Of a DNA stretch of 64,000 bases, positions 1 to 10,921 are shown in pieces. Under the pieces are notes generated by a model. It made no database searches and was not told the DNA's origin. It saw nothing but the letters and a program-made list of their open reading frames with translations. The stretch's first letter is position 1. Each line of letters opens with the position of its first letter. The stretch is taken from contig NC_088916.1 in NCBI RefSeq assembly GCF_963576675.1, positions 51,957,001 through 52,021,000 on the forward strand, written 5' to 3'. A program made the position numbers and the translations under genes. Source of the stretch: Euphorbia lathyris. Lineage: Eukaryota; Streptophyta; Magnoliopsida; Malpighiales; Euphorbiaceae.

Positions 1-1
1 G

Positions 2-1288
2 ACCTTTGCCCCAGTGGCAAGGCTAGAGGCAATTAGAATATTATGTGCATATGCATCTTACATGAATTTTAAATTATTCCAAATGGATGTCAAAAGTGCA
101 TTTCTTAATGGAGTTATAAACGAGGAGGTTTATGTAAATCAACCTCCAGGTTTTGAGGACCCTAAGTTCCCAAACCATGTTTACAAACTCAAAAAGGCAC
201 TGTACGGCCTCAAGCAAGCACCACGTGCTTGGTATGAGAGGTTGACCAGTTTCCTGCTGACTAGAAATTATGTCAGGGGCAAAGCTGATACAACCTTATT
301 CATTAAGAAAAATGGTAAAGATACCTTGCTGGGTCAAATTTATGTTGATGATATAATATTTGGTGCAACTAACGAATCAATGTGCAAGGAGTTTAGCAAA
401 CAAATGCAGACTGAGTTTGAAATGTCTATGATGGGAGAACTCAACTTCTTCCTTGGTCTTCAAATTAAACAAGGAAAGAATAGCATCTTCATCAGTCAAG
501 CCAAATATGCCAAGGAGATCTTAAAGAAATATGACTTGGAAAATTGCAAGCCAATATCCACTCCTATAGGCACTGACACTGTCCTCTGCGCTGATGAGAA
601 TGGTAAGTCAGTAGACAACAAGTTATATTGAGGTATGATAGGCTCTCTACTTTACTTAACAGCCAGCAGACCAGACATTCAGTTTTCAGTATGCTACTGT
701 GCTAGATATCAATCTAACCCTAAGGAATCTCATTACATTGCTGTAAAAAGAATCCTTAGATATTTGCAAAGCTCAATGAACGCAGGTTTGTGGTATCCAA
801 ATACTCATGATTTTACACTCATCGGATACACTGACGCTGACTATGGACGAGATAAGCTGGAACGAAAAAGCACCTCTGGAGGATGCCACTTCTTAGGAAG
901 CTGTCTTGTATCCTGGTTCAGCAAAAAGCAGGCGTCAGTAGCCTTGTCCACCACTGAAGCTGAGTACATTGCTGCTGGTCATTGTGTTGCTCAAGTCCTA
1001 TGGATCAAGCAACAACTTGAAGATTATAGTGTTCAAACGAAGACAATTGAAGTCAAATGTGACAACAAAAGTGCAATTGATCTTTCCAAGAACCCAATTC
1101 AACACAGCAGAATGAAGCATGTCAGCATCAGACATCACTTCATTAGAGACCATGTACTCAAGGGTGAGATCAAGCTGGCCTTTGTCCCAACGGACGAACA
1201 GCTTGCGGATATCTTCACGAAGCCACTGGCCCGTGAGCAGTTCAGCATACTGAGAGAAGCAATTGGTATGTTTAATCCTCTTCAGTAA
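2..1288 (+). pseudogene. pol: Sirevirus A pol: reverse transcriptase and RNase H, broken by one stop
   Basis: C-terminal part of the copia polyprotein, which copies element RNA into DNA inside cytoplasmic particles. Visible in order are the RT palm with [11 protein letters not shown], the [19 protein letters not shown] block, the catalytic YVDDIIFG, then MIGSLLYLTASRPDI, and RNase H with GYTDADYGRDK, STTEAEY, the CDNKSA box and the terminal ADIFTKPLA. Reading is open except for a TGA at 629-631. There CGA to TGA is the likely change, since copy C has an arginine codon at this place, and methylated CpG decay would explain it. Pol ends with TAA at 1286-1288. The 5' part of pol is outside the window. 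Without suppression the stop would separate RT from RNase H. Confidence 0.93.
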
Positions 1289-1770
1289 ATTCCTGTGCTA
1301 AATGAATATGAATGCTGAGTGAATTACATGCTGAATGATTTTTTGTTTGCTGAGTATCTCATTGAAACTGACTGAATATACAATACTGAGTAAACTTGCA
1401 CACTGAGTAAATTAGTTTAGAACTTGAACTTAAGATCATCCTTAAATAATGCACTGACCACTCAGAATATCAAACGCTTGACATTCTAAATACTGAGTGA
1501 TTAATCCGTTAGCATAAATGCAAAGCACGCGTATAGCCTAGGATGACGTATTCGCCGTAATGTGTCATAAATGCCAGGATCATTGTCGGTACATGATCCC
1601 AAGGCAAAACTGACACATGGATTCGATTAAGATCCACACCGTTCATTTCGTCTATAAATTATGGGTATTTCCCCATTTTTTACTCTTTACGCTTAATCAA
1701 TTCTTAAGGCAAAGAAATCACTTAGAACTTCTTTTCTCTCAAATTCCTCTAATTCCTCCATCTCCGAAGA
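1289..1770 (+). other. Spacer between pol and extra ORF, dense in CTGAGT words
   Basis: No coding potential. The first 210 bases hold five copies of CTGAGT, plus CTGAC and CTGAA variants. The second half holds a TATA box and the leader of the downstream ORF. The layout is repeated in Sirevirus C at 40156-40627. Confidence 0.7.
1651..1662 (+). promoter_or_regulatory. Putative internal TATA promoter for the extra ORF (copy A)
   Basis: TCTATAAATT at 1651-1660 lies 118 bp before the ATG at 1771. The same arrangement occurs in copy C (TATAAATA at 40519-40526, 109 bp before its ATG). Both are followed 30-40 bp later by a shared CTTTACGCTT, about where transcription would start. What is seen is the sequence and its conservation; promoter activity is inferred. 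Confidence 0.55.
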
Positions 1771-4608
1771 ATGACTAAGTTATCTTTCAAAGTCTCCGGT
1801 GCCGGCCACCAAAAGTCCAGGTCCGATGAACCTTCACAAAACCCTTCTACACCGAGCAAGGGTAAAACTGGCCAAACTTCTGGCAAAGAGAAAGCTGTTA
1901 AGATCAGGACCTACTCCAAGGTCTTCGACAATATATCTGAATGGAAGGTAGAACCCTCCAGATGGGTTTCGGAGCACTTTGTACAGAACGAACAGCCATT
2001 TGCCGAATGGATTTCTAAAAACGAATGGACTGGGCTGTTCTCGGTCAGGGATGAGACATATCCTGACCTAGTGAGGGAGTTTTACCACAACCTCAAGGTT
2101 GCCAGTGACTCCGTCGACTACCTAAGCACTGAAGTAAAAGGGAAAACCATCTTCATCAACCCTCTGTACATAGGAAATCTCCTCCAGCTCAAAAATGAGG
2201 GAGTAAGGCTGAGGAAGTCAGGAGATCAGGACAAAACCAACTACGTCCATACCTTCTGCAAACCTGAGGGTCACTCAGGAGAGGTCTCAGCATCTTCAAT
2301 GGGACAGTACCAGAAGATGGCTCACTACCTGCTGAGCTATTTCATTTACCCAAAGATCAACTGCACTACATCAGCAACCAACTTTGAACAGTGCTTCATA
2401 TGGCACATGCTGACGTACACCCCCATCAACATACCGGTCTTCTTAGTTGCTGGGTTCCTACGCAGCACGGGTACGATGAGACTTGGGTCACTCATAACTC
2501 GAATTCTTCTTGACCACAAGATTGATCTCAAAGGCGAGGAATCCTTCAGAGGAACTGAGATCACAGCTGCCTCACTGAGGGCACTTAAATTTGGACAACC
2601 CTTGAAGAAGGGAAAAGTTGCTGCTGCTGGTCAAACTGACCAAGCTGAGGAATCCACTATTGTGCCTCAGAAAGGGCGACGATCTAAGGCCCCAGCTTCT
2701 CGCAAGAGAAAGTCTGCTAAGACTCCTTCATCGAATGTTGAGTCTCCTGCAAAGAGGCAGAGGTCAGCTGGAAAGTCAGCTGAAAAGAGAACCAGGCAAG
2801 ATGAGCCTGGAACTGAGGAAGCTGCTGAGCTCTCTCAGAAGAAGCAGAAGACTTCATCTATGACTCCTCTACAGGCCATACCAACTGATTTCATCGTACC
2901 AAGTGATTCTCATTTCACTCAATGCCAGGGTACTGATGCTGAGGAAACTGAGGTCCAGTTAGATGACCACTTCATCTCCCAAGTTGAGGAAGAACTTGAT
3001 GGAGACAGCACTGCTGAAGAAGAAGCTGAAGCCAGCGGTCAGGATGACGATGAGGAGTCTGAAGAGTATGACAGCGAAATCGAGGTTGAAAATGCTAACA
3101 CTGGGTTAGAGTGTGGAGCTGTGCAAACTGACACCGAGTTAGCTGCTGGAGTTGAGCAAGTTGAGCAAGTTGAGCAAGCTGACCAGACCCATACTGAGCA
3201 CAAGGAACCTTCTCCTACTCACTCAGAAGAACCTGCTCATCATACCACTCCACCACGTAGAAGGCGAAAGCTGGTTAAGGCCAGTGAGAAAATGGTCAGT
3301 GAACCTCCTGTGCAATCGCCATCTATTCCTGAACTTGTCCTCTCCAAGACAACAAAGGATCCTTCTACTGTCAAACTGACATTCTTCAAGCGGCAATCCA
3401 CTTCAACTTCCTCCGCGCCGTTGGAAAAACAAGCCTCTGTTTCTTCTCAACAGGAACATGCCGACCATAACACTTCAACCACATCAACTAGTCAGGTTGA
3501 ACCGACCACTGCTCATGCTGTCTCCTCAAGCATGGTGCTGACTCCCCATCTTTCTGCTGTCAGCACAGACAGTGTTCGGGTTATGTCTTCCATCAACAAC
3601 CTCTCTGCTGATCAATCAATAATTCCTCCAACTCAAGTGCAGATTGAGCCAACTCATCCAGTCACTGACCAGGGTACTCCCTTCACTCCACCTTCTTCTG
3701 GTCATACTGATGTACATCGGGATGCCACTGAGTCTGGCAAAAAGCTCATTGACTCAGTGCAAGCACTCATCCACGATCTTCAACACTCCGCTTCGCCTGC
3801 TGCTGGATCTTCAATTCCTGAGACAACTCAGCTCTCCCAGGTCACTCTACTTCTCAACGAAGTCAATGGACTCAAGGATCTGCTGAATGTAGTCTTGTCA
3901 CTCCAAGCCCAGCAAGCTAAGCAGGATTCACTTGCCAAGTTGGCAGAGATACAACTGTCAACAATTCAACACCTGAACTCACTCCATCAACAAGTTCAGA
4001 AGTTGTCTGCTGTGAACACTGACTACGCCACTTCCTCAGAACTCAAGATGCTTTTTGCTCAGCTTCATACTGAGCAACTTAAGACAAATGAGCAAATGGT
4101 GTCCTATAGTCAGTGCTCAGTCGAGCAAATCGGTGAGGCCATCAGGCTACTTAACCTCAACAAGCAAGAGATAGATACTGACGCTTTGAAGCAGAATGAG
4201 TTGCTGTCTCTCGCACAACAATCTTTCAACCACATCCGTCATAATAATATCCAGCGTCATCATTATGACTCAGCTCTCTTGAAAACTTTCCACCAAGTCT
4301 TTGCTGGCCTCTCTGAAGCTCTCAGCTGGCAAGCAAAAGCTCAAGCTTTCAGTGTAAATATGCTCAGTGCTGCTGATCTTCATATACCAGTCGAAGTATC
4401 AGCTGATGGAGTTGCCATTTTTGATGGCGTAAATGAAAGTGCTGACAAACTAAAAGAGCTTTCACAAGAACTTTCTCGCGCTGTCTTAACCGATGCGTTT
4501 AAGCTCCCTGAAGTTGACAAAACGGGGGAGAAAGCACAAGCTGCTAGAGCTCAGCATGAGCAACGTCAGTACGAGCGAAGTCAGTCACAGGGCAAGAAAA
4601 AGAAATAG
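1771..4608 (+). CDS. Large extra ORF downstream of pol, intact, 945 aa (Sirevirus env-like position)
   Basis: The ATG at 1771 is the first after an in-frame open leader and is matched by the start in copy C. Residues about 45-275 look globular, with EQPFAEWISKN, LVREFYHNL, KGKTIFINPLYI and TPINIPVFLVAGF. The layout recalls the 'putative plant transposon protein' domain seen in other plant elements, but I cannot confirm this. Residues about 280-365 are Lys/Arg-rich with KRKSAKTP and SPAKRQRS, nuclear-localisation-like. About 385-445 is acidic, and about 470-650 is a Ser/Thr/Pro/Gln linker. About 655-880 is predicted helical or coiled-coil, and the end is KGKKKK-like. No signal peptide or clear membrane segment is visible, so an envelope role is not supported. 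Comparison with copy C shows both ends conserved and the middle diverged. The function is unknown; a nucleic-acid-binding or structural role is only a guess. Confidence 0.85.
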   Translation: MTKLSFKVSGAGHQKSRSDEPSQNPSTPSKGKTGQTSGKEKAVKIRTYSKVFDNISEWKVEPSRWVSEHFVQNEQPFAEWISKNEWTGLFSVRDETYPDLVREFYHNLKVASDSVDYLSTEVKGKTIFINPLYIGNLLQLKNEGVRLRKSGDQDKTNYVHTFCKPEGHSGEVSASSMGQYQKMAHYLLSYFIYPKINCTTSATNFEQCFIWHMLTYTPINIPVFLVAGFLRSTGTMRLGSLITRILLDHKIDLKGEESFRGTEITAASLRALKFGQPLKKGKVAAAGQTDQAEESTIVPQKGRRSKAPASRKRKSAKTPSSNVESPAKRQRSAGKSAEKRTRQDEPGTEEAAELSQKKQKTSSMTPLQAIPTDFIVPSDSHFTQCQGTDAEETEVQLDDHFISQVEEELDGDSTAEEEAEASGQDDDEESEEYDSEIEVENANTGLECGAVQTDTELAAGVEQVEQVEQADQTHTEHKEPSPTHSEEPAHHTTPPRRRRKLVKASEKMVSEPPVQSPSIPELVLSKTTKDPSTVKLTFFKRQSTSTSSAPLEKQASVSSQQEHADHNTSTTSTSQVEPTTAHAVSSSMVLTPHLSAVSTDSVRVMSSINNLSADQSIIPPTQVQIEPTHPVTDQGTPFTPPSSGHTDVHRDATESGKKLIDSVQALIHDLQHSASPAAGSSIPETTQLSQVTLLLNEVNGLKDLLNVVLSLQAQQAKQDSLAKLAEIQLSTIQHLNSLHQQVQKLSAVNTDYATSSELKMLFAQLHTEQLKTNEQMVSYSQCSVEQIGEAIRLLNLNKQEIDTDALKQNELLSLAQQSFNHIRHNNIQRHHYDSALLKTFHQVFAGLSEALSWQAKAQAFSVNMLSAADLHIPVEVSADGVAIFDGVNESADKLKELSQELSRAVLTDAFKLPEVDKTGEKAQAARAQHEQRQYERSQSQGKKKK

Positions 4609-5042
4609 ATAGGCTAGGTCTTAACATTTGTAATCTATGTGCTATGTTTATTTCTTTTGCTGTGTAACTGCTGACTTCTTTCAACTTATATATCATACTT
4701 ACTTTTCTTATTCAAATACTGAGTTATGATATATGCTAATAAGTACTGAGTTATTATGTATCTTCATTTATATCAGCTTTGTTTAACACTTATAATATTT
4801 ATTGACTAAATGATATGCTGATAACATGTTTGACATGAACCTATACACTTATGAAATATTCTGATAAGAACTCATTGAACAACAAATTACTCAGCGCGCT
4901 CTATATGTCTAAAACTTCCGCCTAACACTGAGTAAATAGAATATGTGATATAGCTGACCTATATCTGAAAACTGACCTTAGACTTACTCATTTAAATCCT
5001 TAAATGTCTTAAGTAAAACTAAGTCAGTAGCTCAACCCTTAC

Positions 5043-5137
5043 GGGGGAGTTTGCTAAATTATACTAGGTCAACTATCATGGGGGAGCTCATACTGAGTTC
5101 CTTGCTGAATAGTTTTGCCAACATCAAAATGGGGGAG
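5043..5137 (+). other. Triple polypurine tract before 3' LTR (copy A)
   Basis: GGGGGAG occurs at 5043-5049, 5080-5086 and 5131-5137. The last one sits directly before the LTR and should prime plus-strand synthesis. Copy C has the same three tracts with nearly the same spacing. Multiple polypurine tracts are a known Sirevirus trait. Confidence 0.85.
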
Positions 5138-5139
5138 TT

Positions 5140-6471
5140 TATTGAAACACCTTTCCACATAATTTTGATTTGACAAAATTGTTTAAGTATAAATTAAAAT
5201 ACATATTCTAAACACACTAAGTTTAAATGCTTTGATTTATTCTACTAATGTGTTTGTTCAATGTTGAGTATAAATGGTATAAGTCATAAGGATTGGAAGG
5301 CCCAAGCCCAATACGGAAGCCAAGGCCCAAGTCAAACAACTCATTACACTCGGCCCGCGTATGTCAAGACGTTGCCGTTTTGAACAAAATGCAACTCAGC
5401 AAACGGAAGGATCTAGAAGACCTTCAGGAACAACTTCACAATGAAGCTGCTGAGTAGTCTCGACAAAGCGTACAAGACAGCAGCTGGCAAAGGAAAACTT
5501 CCAGACAAAGTGTTTCCTCTTTTGGCAAAGTTCAGACGACACAGTATGCTGTCCAGTTGACTTTACCATAAAAGGAGAGACCATCTGCTGAGCTGACCGA
5601 GGACAGAAGATACACGATTGTGATTGGCCGAGAGCTCTGTACAAGTCAGGATGACAATGACACATAGCCATTTCCCTCCAACGGTTATTTCGAATTTCGA
5701 AATGACCGATGACCCAGACGTCTCTATAAATAGTGCCATCACAAGCTTCACAATATACAGAACTTGATCAAGCCATTACGCTGACCAAATCTCTACAAGT
5801 TCTGCAAGCAAGAAGCAAAGCAAAATTCTTACACTACATTTCTCATATCTGTGTAAAAGTCTAAAGTGATTTTAAATCGTCTAAAGTGTCTTAGCACATC
5901 TTTGTATTAGGACAAAACACTTATCATTTCTAGAGATAGAAAGGAGAGGCTGAGTACTCGGTTTTAAGTACTCATCGGAGAGATTAGGATTGAGTAGAAG
6001 TATAGAGGAAGGTACTCTTGTCATACTCAATTGCTGATATTGTAAAAGGTTCGAGGCTCTACCTTTAAAGAGCTCAGTAGAGTATTTGAAATCTCGGAAC
6101 GTGTTCCGGGGACAGGACGTAGGCTTAGAAGAAGCCGAACCTGGATAAATCTGCTGAGTGAAGTATTTCTTACCTTAACTCCTTATTTATATTGCTTGCT
6201 TTAAATAATTAAAACTGACCAAGTAAAGAGGTCAAGTTGAGTTGTGCGCGTTGAACGTCTGAGCTCAGGAATAGACTCTAAGTGCTATCTCCTGACTCAA
6301 GCTAAGAAACTGACCTAGTCACCTGTTGACTAAGCCAGTACATTACTGTTTACTCAGCGCCGCTGTTCAAACTTTCTTTAGAAAAAGAAGTCTGCCTAAA
6401 TTGCGAAAAAAGTTTAAATAGTTCCTAACACCCCCTTGGAACTATACTTGCAACTAAACAAGGGACCAATA
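5140..6471 (+). repeat. 3' LTR of Sirevirus A
   Basis: About 1332 bp, from TATTGAAACACC (the usual TGTTGAAACACC with TG changed to TA) to GGGACCAATA. A TATA box TCTCTATAAATAGTG lies at 5721-5735. The homologous LTRs in this window are at 15545-17013 (minus), 24071-25391, 30488-33741 and 46024-47329. The altered terminal dinucleotide would probably impair reintegration of a copy made from this end. Confidence 0.92.
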
Positions 6472-6472
6472 A

Positions 6473-9379
6473 GAGGAACCTCCAAAATTGGAGCTTAAGC
6501 CCTTGCCCAACAATCTGAAATATGTTTTTCTTTAACCTCCCACAGATTTACCCGTTATTATTTCTTCTTTGTTGACAGTTGAACAGGAAGAAAAATTGGT
6601 GGAGGTGCTGATGCAACATAAAGGGGCCTTTGGATGGTCAATCCACGACATCAAAGGCATCGACCCCAAAATCTGCACGCATAGGATTTTTCTTGAGGAA
6701 GAGATCAAGCCATCCGCCCAACCTCAACGACGGCTCAACCCTAACATGAAAGAGGTGGTAAAAGCCGAGGTTATCAAACTCCTCGACGCAGGTATCATCT
6801 TTCCGATTTCTGATAGCCGATGGGTAAGCCCGGTTCAATGTGTGCCCAAAAAAGGGGGAACAATGGTAATGGAAAATGAAAAAGGGGAATTAATCCCAAC
6901 TAGAAAGGTTACGGGTTGGCGTGTATGCATAGATTATAGGAAATTAAACGAGGCCACCCGTAAAGACCACTTCCCTTTACCATTTATTGATCAAATGTTG
7001 GAACGGTTGGCAGGGCACGAATTTTTCTGTACTTTAGATGGGCTGTCCGGCTATATGCAAATTCCTGTGGACCCTTTGGACCAAGAGAAAACCACATTCA
7101 CTTGTCCCTATGGGACTTTCGCATATAGGCGGATGCCTTTCGGATTATGTAATGCCTCTGCCACATTCCAACGTTGTATGATGGCTATGTTTTCTGACAT
7201 GGTCGAGGAGTTCCTAGAAATTTTCATGGATGATTTTAATGTTGTGGGACCTACTTTCGATCAATGTCTTGAAAACTTGGACCGAGTCTTAGAACGTTGT
7301 GAAGACAAAAACTTGGCACTCAATTGGGAAAAGTGCCAGTTTATGGTCCAAAATTGTATAGTATTAGGATACAAGGTGTCGGGAAAGGGGATCGAGGTCG
7401 ATCCGGCAAAAATTGAGGTAATTGAAAAACTGCCACCCCCTACCAATGTAAAATTGGTTAGGAGCTTTTTAGGACATGCGGGGTTTTATAGACGGTTCAT
7501 AAAAGACTTTTCAAAAATCACTAAACCCCTCACTCAATTATTACTGAAAGATGCTGATTTTAATTTCAATGAAGAATGTATGTCTGCATTTAAATTACTG
7601 AAAAGGAAATTAATCGAAGCACCTATTATGGTAAGCCCGGATTGGTCCCTTCCCTTTGAGTTAATGTGCGATGCCAGTGATCTGGCTGTAGGAGCTTGTC
7701 TTGGGCAGAGGGTAGATAAACTTTTTCGCCCAATCTTCTATGCTAGCAAAACCTTAAATGATGCACAGCAGAATTATTCAATAACTGAAAAGGAATTGCT
7801 AGCCGTAGTTTTTGCCTTTGACAAATTTAGATCTTATTTGGTGCTGTCTAAGGTAATTGTTTTTACTGACCATGCAGCCTTGAGATATCTGATGAGCAAG
7901 CAGGATGCAAAACCTAGGCTGATCCGTTGGATCTTACTACTCCAAGAATTTGACATCGAGATCAGAGACAAGAAAGGGGTGGAAAACATGATAGCGGACC
8001 ACCTATACAGGTTAGAGTCAGATCAGCAATCCTTAGAGCATGAGGCAATCAAGGAGGTATTCCCGGATGAAACGTTATATTCGGTAAAAACTCTCCCCTG
8101 GTTTGCAGACATCGCGAACTACAAAGTCGGTAACATTCTTCCTCTTGATTTAGATGCAAACAAAAGACGTAAGTTTTTGTTTGAAAGCAAACAATATTTT
8201 TGGGAAGAACCTTATTTATTTCGATTCTGCACTGATGGCATGATTAGGAGATGTATACCTGAGGAAGAGGTAGAGTCAGTGATTAACATGTGCCACTCTA
8301 GGGAACCGGGCGGCCACTTTGGGCCAGATAGGACAGTGGCAAAAATCCTCCAAAGTAGGCTTTGGTGGCCACAAATGCATAGTGATGTCAATAATTATAT
8401 TAAATACTGTGATGCATGTCAGAGAGTAGGGAATATCTCTAGGAGGAATGAGATGCTTCAACAAGGCATACTCGTCTCTGAGCTATTTGATGTTTGGGGC
8501 ATAGACTTTATGGGACCTTTCCCTATGTCACACACCAACCAATACATTCTTGTCGCGGTTGATTATGTCTCTAAATGGGTAAAGGCCGAAGCCCTACCCA
8601 CAAACGATGCTCGAGTAGTGCTAAAATTCCTGAGAAAGAATATCTTTGCTAGATTTGGAACACCCCGGACTATCATTAGTGATGGGGGATCCCATTTTTG
8701 CAATAAACAGTTTGACACGTTGCTCCAAAAGTATGGAGTAGCCCATAGGATCGCAACACCTTACCATCCTCAGACGAGTGGTCAGGTAGAAGTGTCAAAC
8801 AGAGAGCTAAAACGTATTCTTGAGAAAACGGTGGGGAATGCTAGAAAAGATTGGAGTCTTAAACTGGACGATGCTCTTTGGGCATACCGGACAGCATTCA
8901 AGACTCCCATAGGAATGTCCCCCTACCGTTTAGTTTTCGAGAAATCTTGTCATTTTCCTGTTGAATTAGAGCACAAAGCTTATTGGGCGCTGAAATTTCT
9001 AAACTTTGACCCTAAACTTTCAGGTGACCTACGGTTAACACAACTACATGAACTGGATGAGCTCCGATATAACTCTTACGAGAATGCCAAGCTGTACAAA
9101 GAACGAACCAAGAGGGTGCACGATAAAAAAGTACAGCGGAAAACCTTCCAAAAAGGCGACCAAGTACTGCTTTATAACTCCCGATTGAGATTCTTCCCTG
9201 GCAAGCTCAAAAGTAGATGGTATGGACCATTCTCAGTTCTTGACGCACATCCCTCCGGTATGGTTGAGATTATGTTGAATGATGGAACCACCCAGAAAGT
9301 AAATGGACATCGACTCAAACTTTATCTCGGTAAAGACACTTCGGGTGTCCAAATCCTCCGTCTTCAGGATGATCAGTAA
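6473..9379 (+). pseudogene. pol: Athila pol: RT, RNase H, integrase; one upstream stop
   Basis: The long open part starts after a TAA at 6533-6535. Upstream, PPKLELKPLPNNLKYVFL is still in frame, which is the Athila block just before RT, so the reading frame continued leftward before Sirevirus A landed. Numbering from 6569 (936 codons): RT has [18 protein letters not shown] and the catalytic FMDDF at 219-223. RNase H has [14 protein letters not shown] and TEKELLAVV. Integrase has an HHCC finger ([11 protein letters not shown] to YCDACQ) and the catalytic D646, D705 and E741, a perfect D-D-35-E. The C-terminal part after about residue 840 is a basic integrase tail. From the stop at 6533 onward all catalytic motifs are kept. 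The protease and Gag regions are outside the window. Confidence 0.92.
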
Positions 9380-10921
9380 GTTGTCTTCTCCACCCTAACT
9401 CTTTACACTTGCTCTTCATGATTTGTGATGCAATGTTGGAACTTATTGCATATTTTTAGTGTGAGGAGGAGGGGTAGACAAACTTACAAAAATTGTATAA
9501 TTTTCAAAAAATTTGTTGCGTCGTGTCTAGTTTAGTTTCGCGTTTTTCGGGTTTTATTTATGTTTTGCATGTTTAGGACCTAAAACCGTGAACCTCCTTC
9601 GAATCTAAACTTCGTTATTTGTCTTTGAGGGCTGAGAACCGAATCTAAGATTGCATGACAACTAGTTTAGGTGTAGGACACAATCCTTGTATCTGTAAAA
9701 GCATGAGCTAAAGTTTGCATTTAGACCCTACTTTTGAAGAAATGTCAAAATCATTACTTAGGTAGATAACTTAAGAATTGAAGGCATGTGATGTTAAACT
9801 TGAGTTTGGGGAGAACTAGTAAACACAAAATTGAAATCCAAAGAATTGTGAGTTGAATTTGAGCCTAAGAGCGAACATTAAAAAGCTCTTTTTCTTGACA
9901 TTTTTGTATGAATGCTTTGACTTGTGGAAGATTACAGATTTTGCACCCAATACTGTGTTCAACCTACATGCAATGATTTGAGATGATAAACGATGAAATC
10001 AGCCTCATTAGAATTAACCTTTTTCTTTACCTTATTTTCTCTTTTTCATCCACTCTAGGAAGCCCCTTTGAGCCTATATTTTTTGTAGTTTATAGATTTT
10101 TCTTTCGTTCTAACCCTTTTTTGCAAACCATCACTTGGTTTGCTACTTAACCCAAATTTTTTGCAAAGCTCACGTCCAGCCTTTGTCGTTCTAGCGCTTT
10201 ATCTTTGTTTATGGCATCATAATAGCAAGCCAAAAGGCTAAAAAGTGAATGAGCATCACTATCCCAAAAAGAAAAACAGAAAAAGAAAAAGAAAAGAAAA
10301 GAGACGAACAAAAAGGGGAGAACTTCATTCTCCAGTTCTTAAAATAAAAAACGTCTCAAGAAAACGTCCTAAAAAGAAATTAATGGATGAATAAAAATCT
10401 CAGTCACTTCATATTTGCTAAAGCCATTTGAACTTTGTTTTTCTAGCGCTAGAACTATTAACCCTTGTTGTACCTTTAACCCTCTAACCACATTACAACC
10501 CCAATTCGAGACTGTTTTTGATATCATCGGAGTCATATAGCATAGTAGAGGAACTCGGATGAACGTGCAAAATCAACGTAATCCTAAGCAAGAACATAAG
10601 CCGAGAGTAAACACCTTAGCCACCAAAATTGTGTGAAATGAGTGAACTACCTATGGTGAGGTGTTTTACTTAGCGATCCCCTCAAGCTCGTTTAATTGAA
10701 CATGTGTCCTTTTTCTTAAAACATATGACCTATGATAATTGAAATGCGGCTTTTGGATATCGTGTCTCTACTTTGTATTTCCGAATGCATGTGATTACAG
10801 ATGTTCGAAATTATGTCAAACACCTAGTCAAACCGGGAGGTTTTCTAGCTTGTTTGTGATTACGGGTTTAGTTTTTTTTAGTTTACTTGGGGACAAGTAA
10901 AGTTTTAAGTGCGAGGAGGTT
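9380..10921 (+). other. Athila 3' non-coding region with polypurine tract, no env-like ORF
   Basis: About 1.5 kb without an ORF longer than about 60 codons in the sense direction. Many Athila elements carry an env-like ORF here; none is visible. GTGAGGAGGAGGGG at about 9461 and GCGAGGAGGTT at 10911-10921 are purine tracts; the second abuts the LTR and is the likely primer for plus-strand DNA. An A/G-rich stretch lies at 10262-10320. Confidence 0.75.

Larger units (their letters stand above)
1..6471 (+). mobile_element. Sirevirus A (Ty1-copia), right-hand part
   Basis: This is the 3' part of a Ty1-copia element of the Sirevirus (SIRE/Maximus) lineage, entering from the left edge. It contains the end of pol (RT and RNase H), a spacer, a large extra ORF, three polypurine tracts and a complete 3' LTR. 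The lineage call rests on the RT/RNase H sequence and on an extra ORF downstream of pol, which is a Sirevirus trait. The insertion interrupts an Athila coding region that resumes at once at 6472. The five bases after the LTR are AGAGG (6472-6476); the matching copy should lie left of the window. It is the innermost and therefore youngest element of the left-hand nest. Confidence 0.93.

Noticed and set aside
1771..4608. Naming the extra ORF a viral envelope protein
   Set aside because: No signal peptide, no convincing transmembrane segment and a highly charged middle; only its position is env-like.
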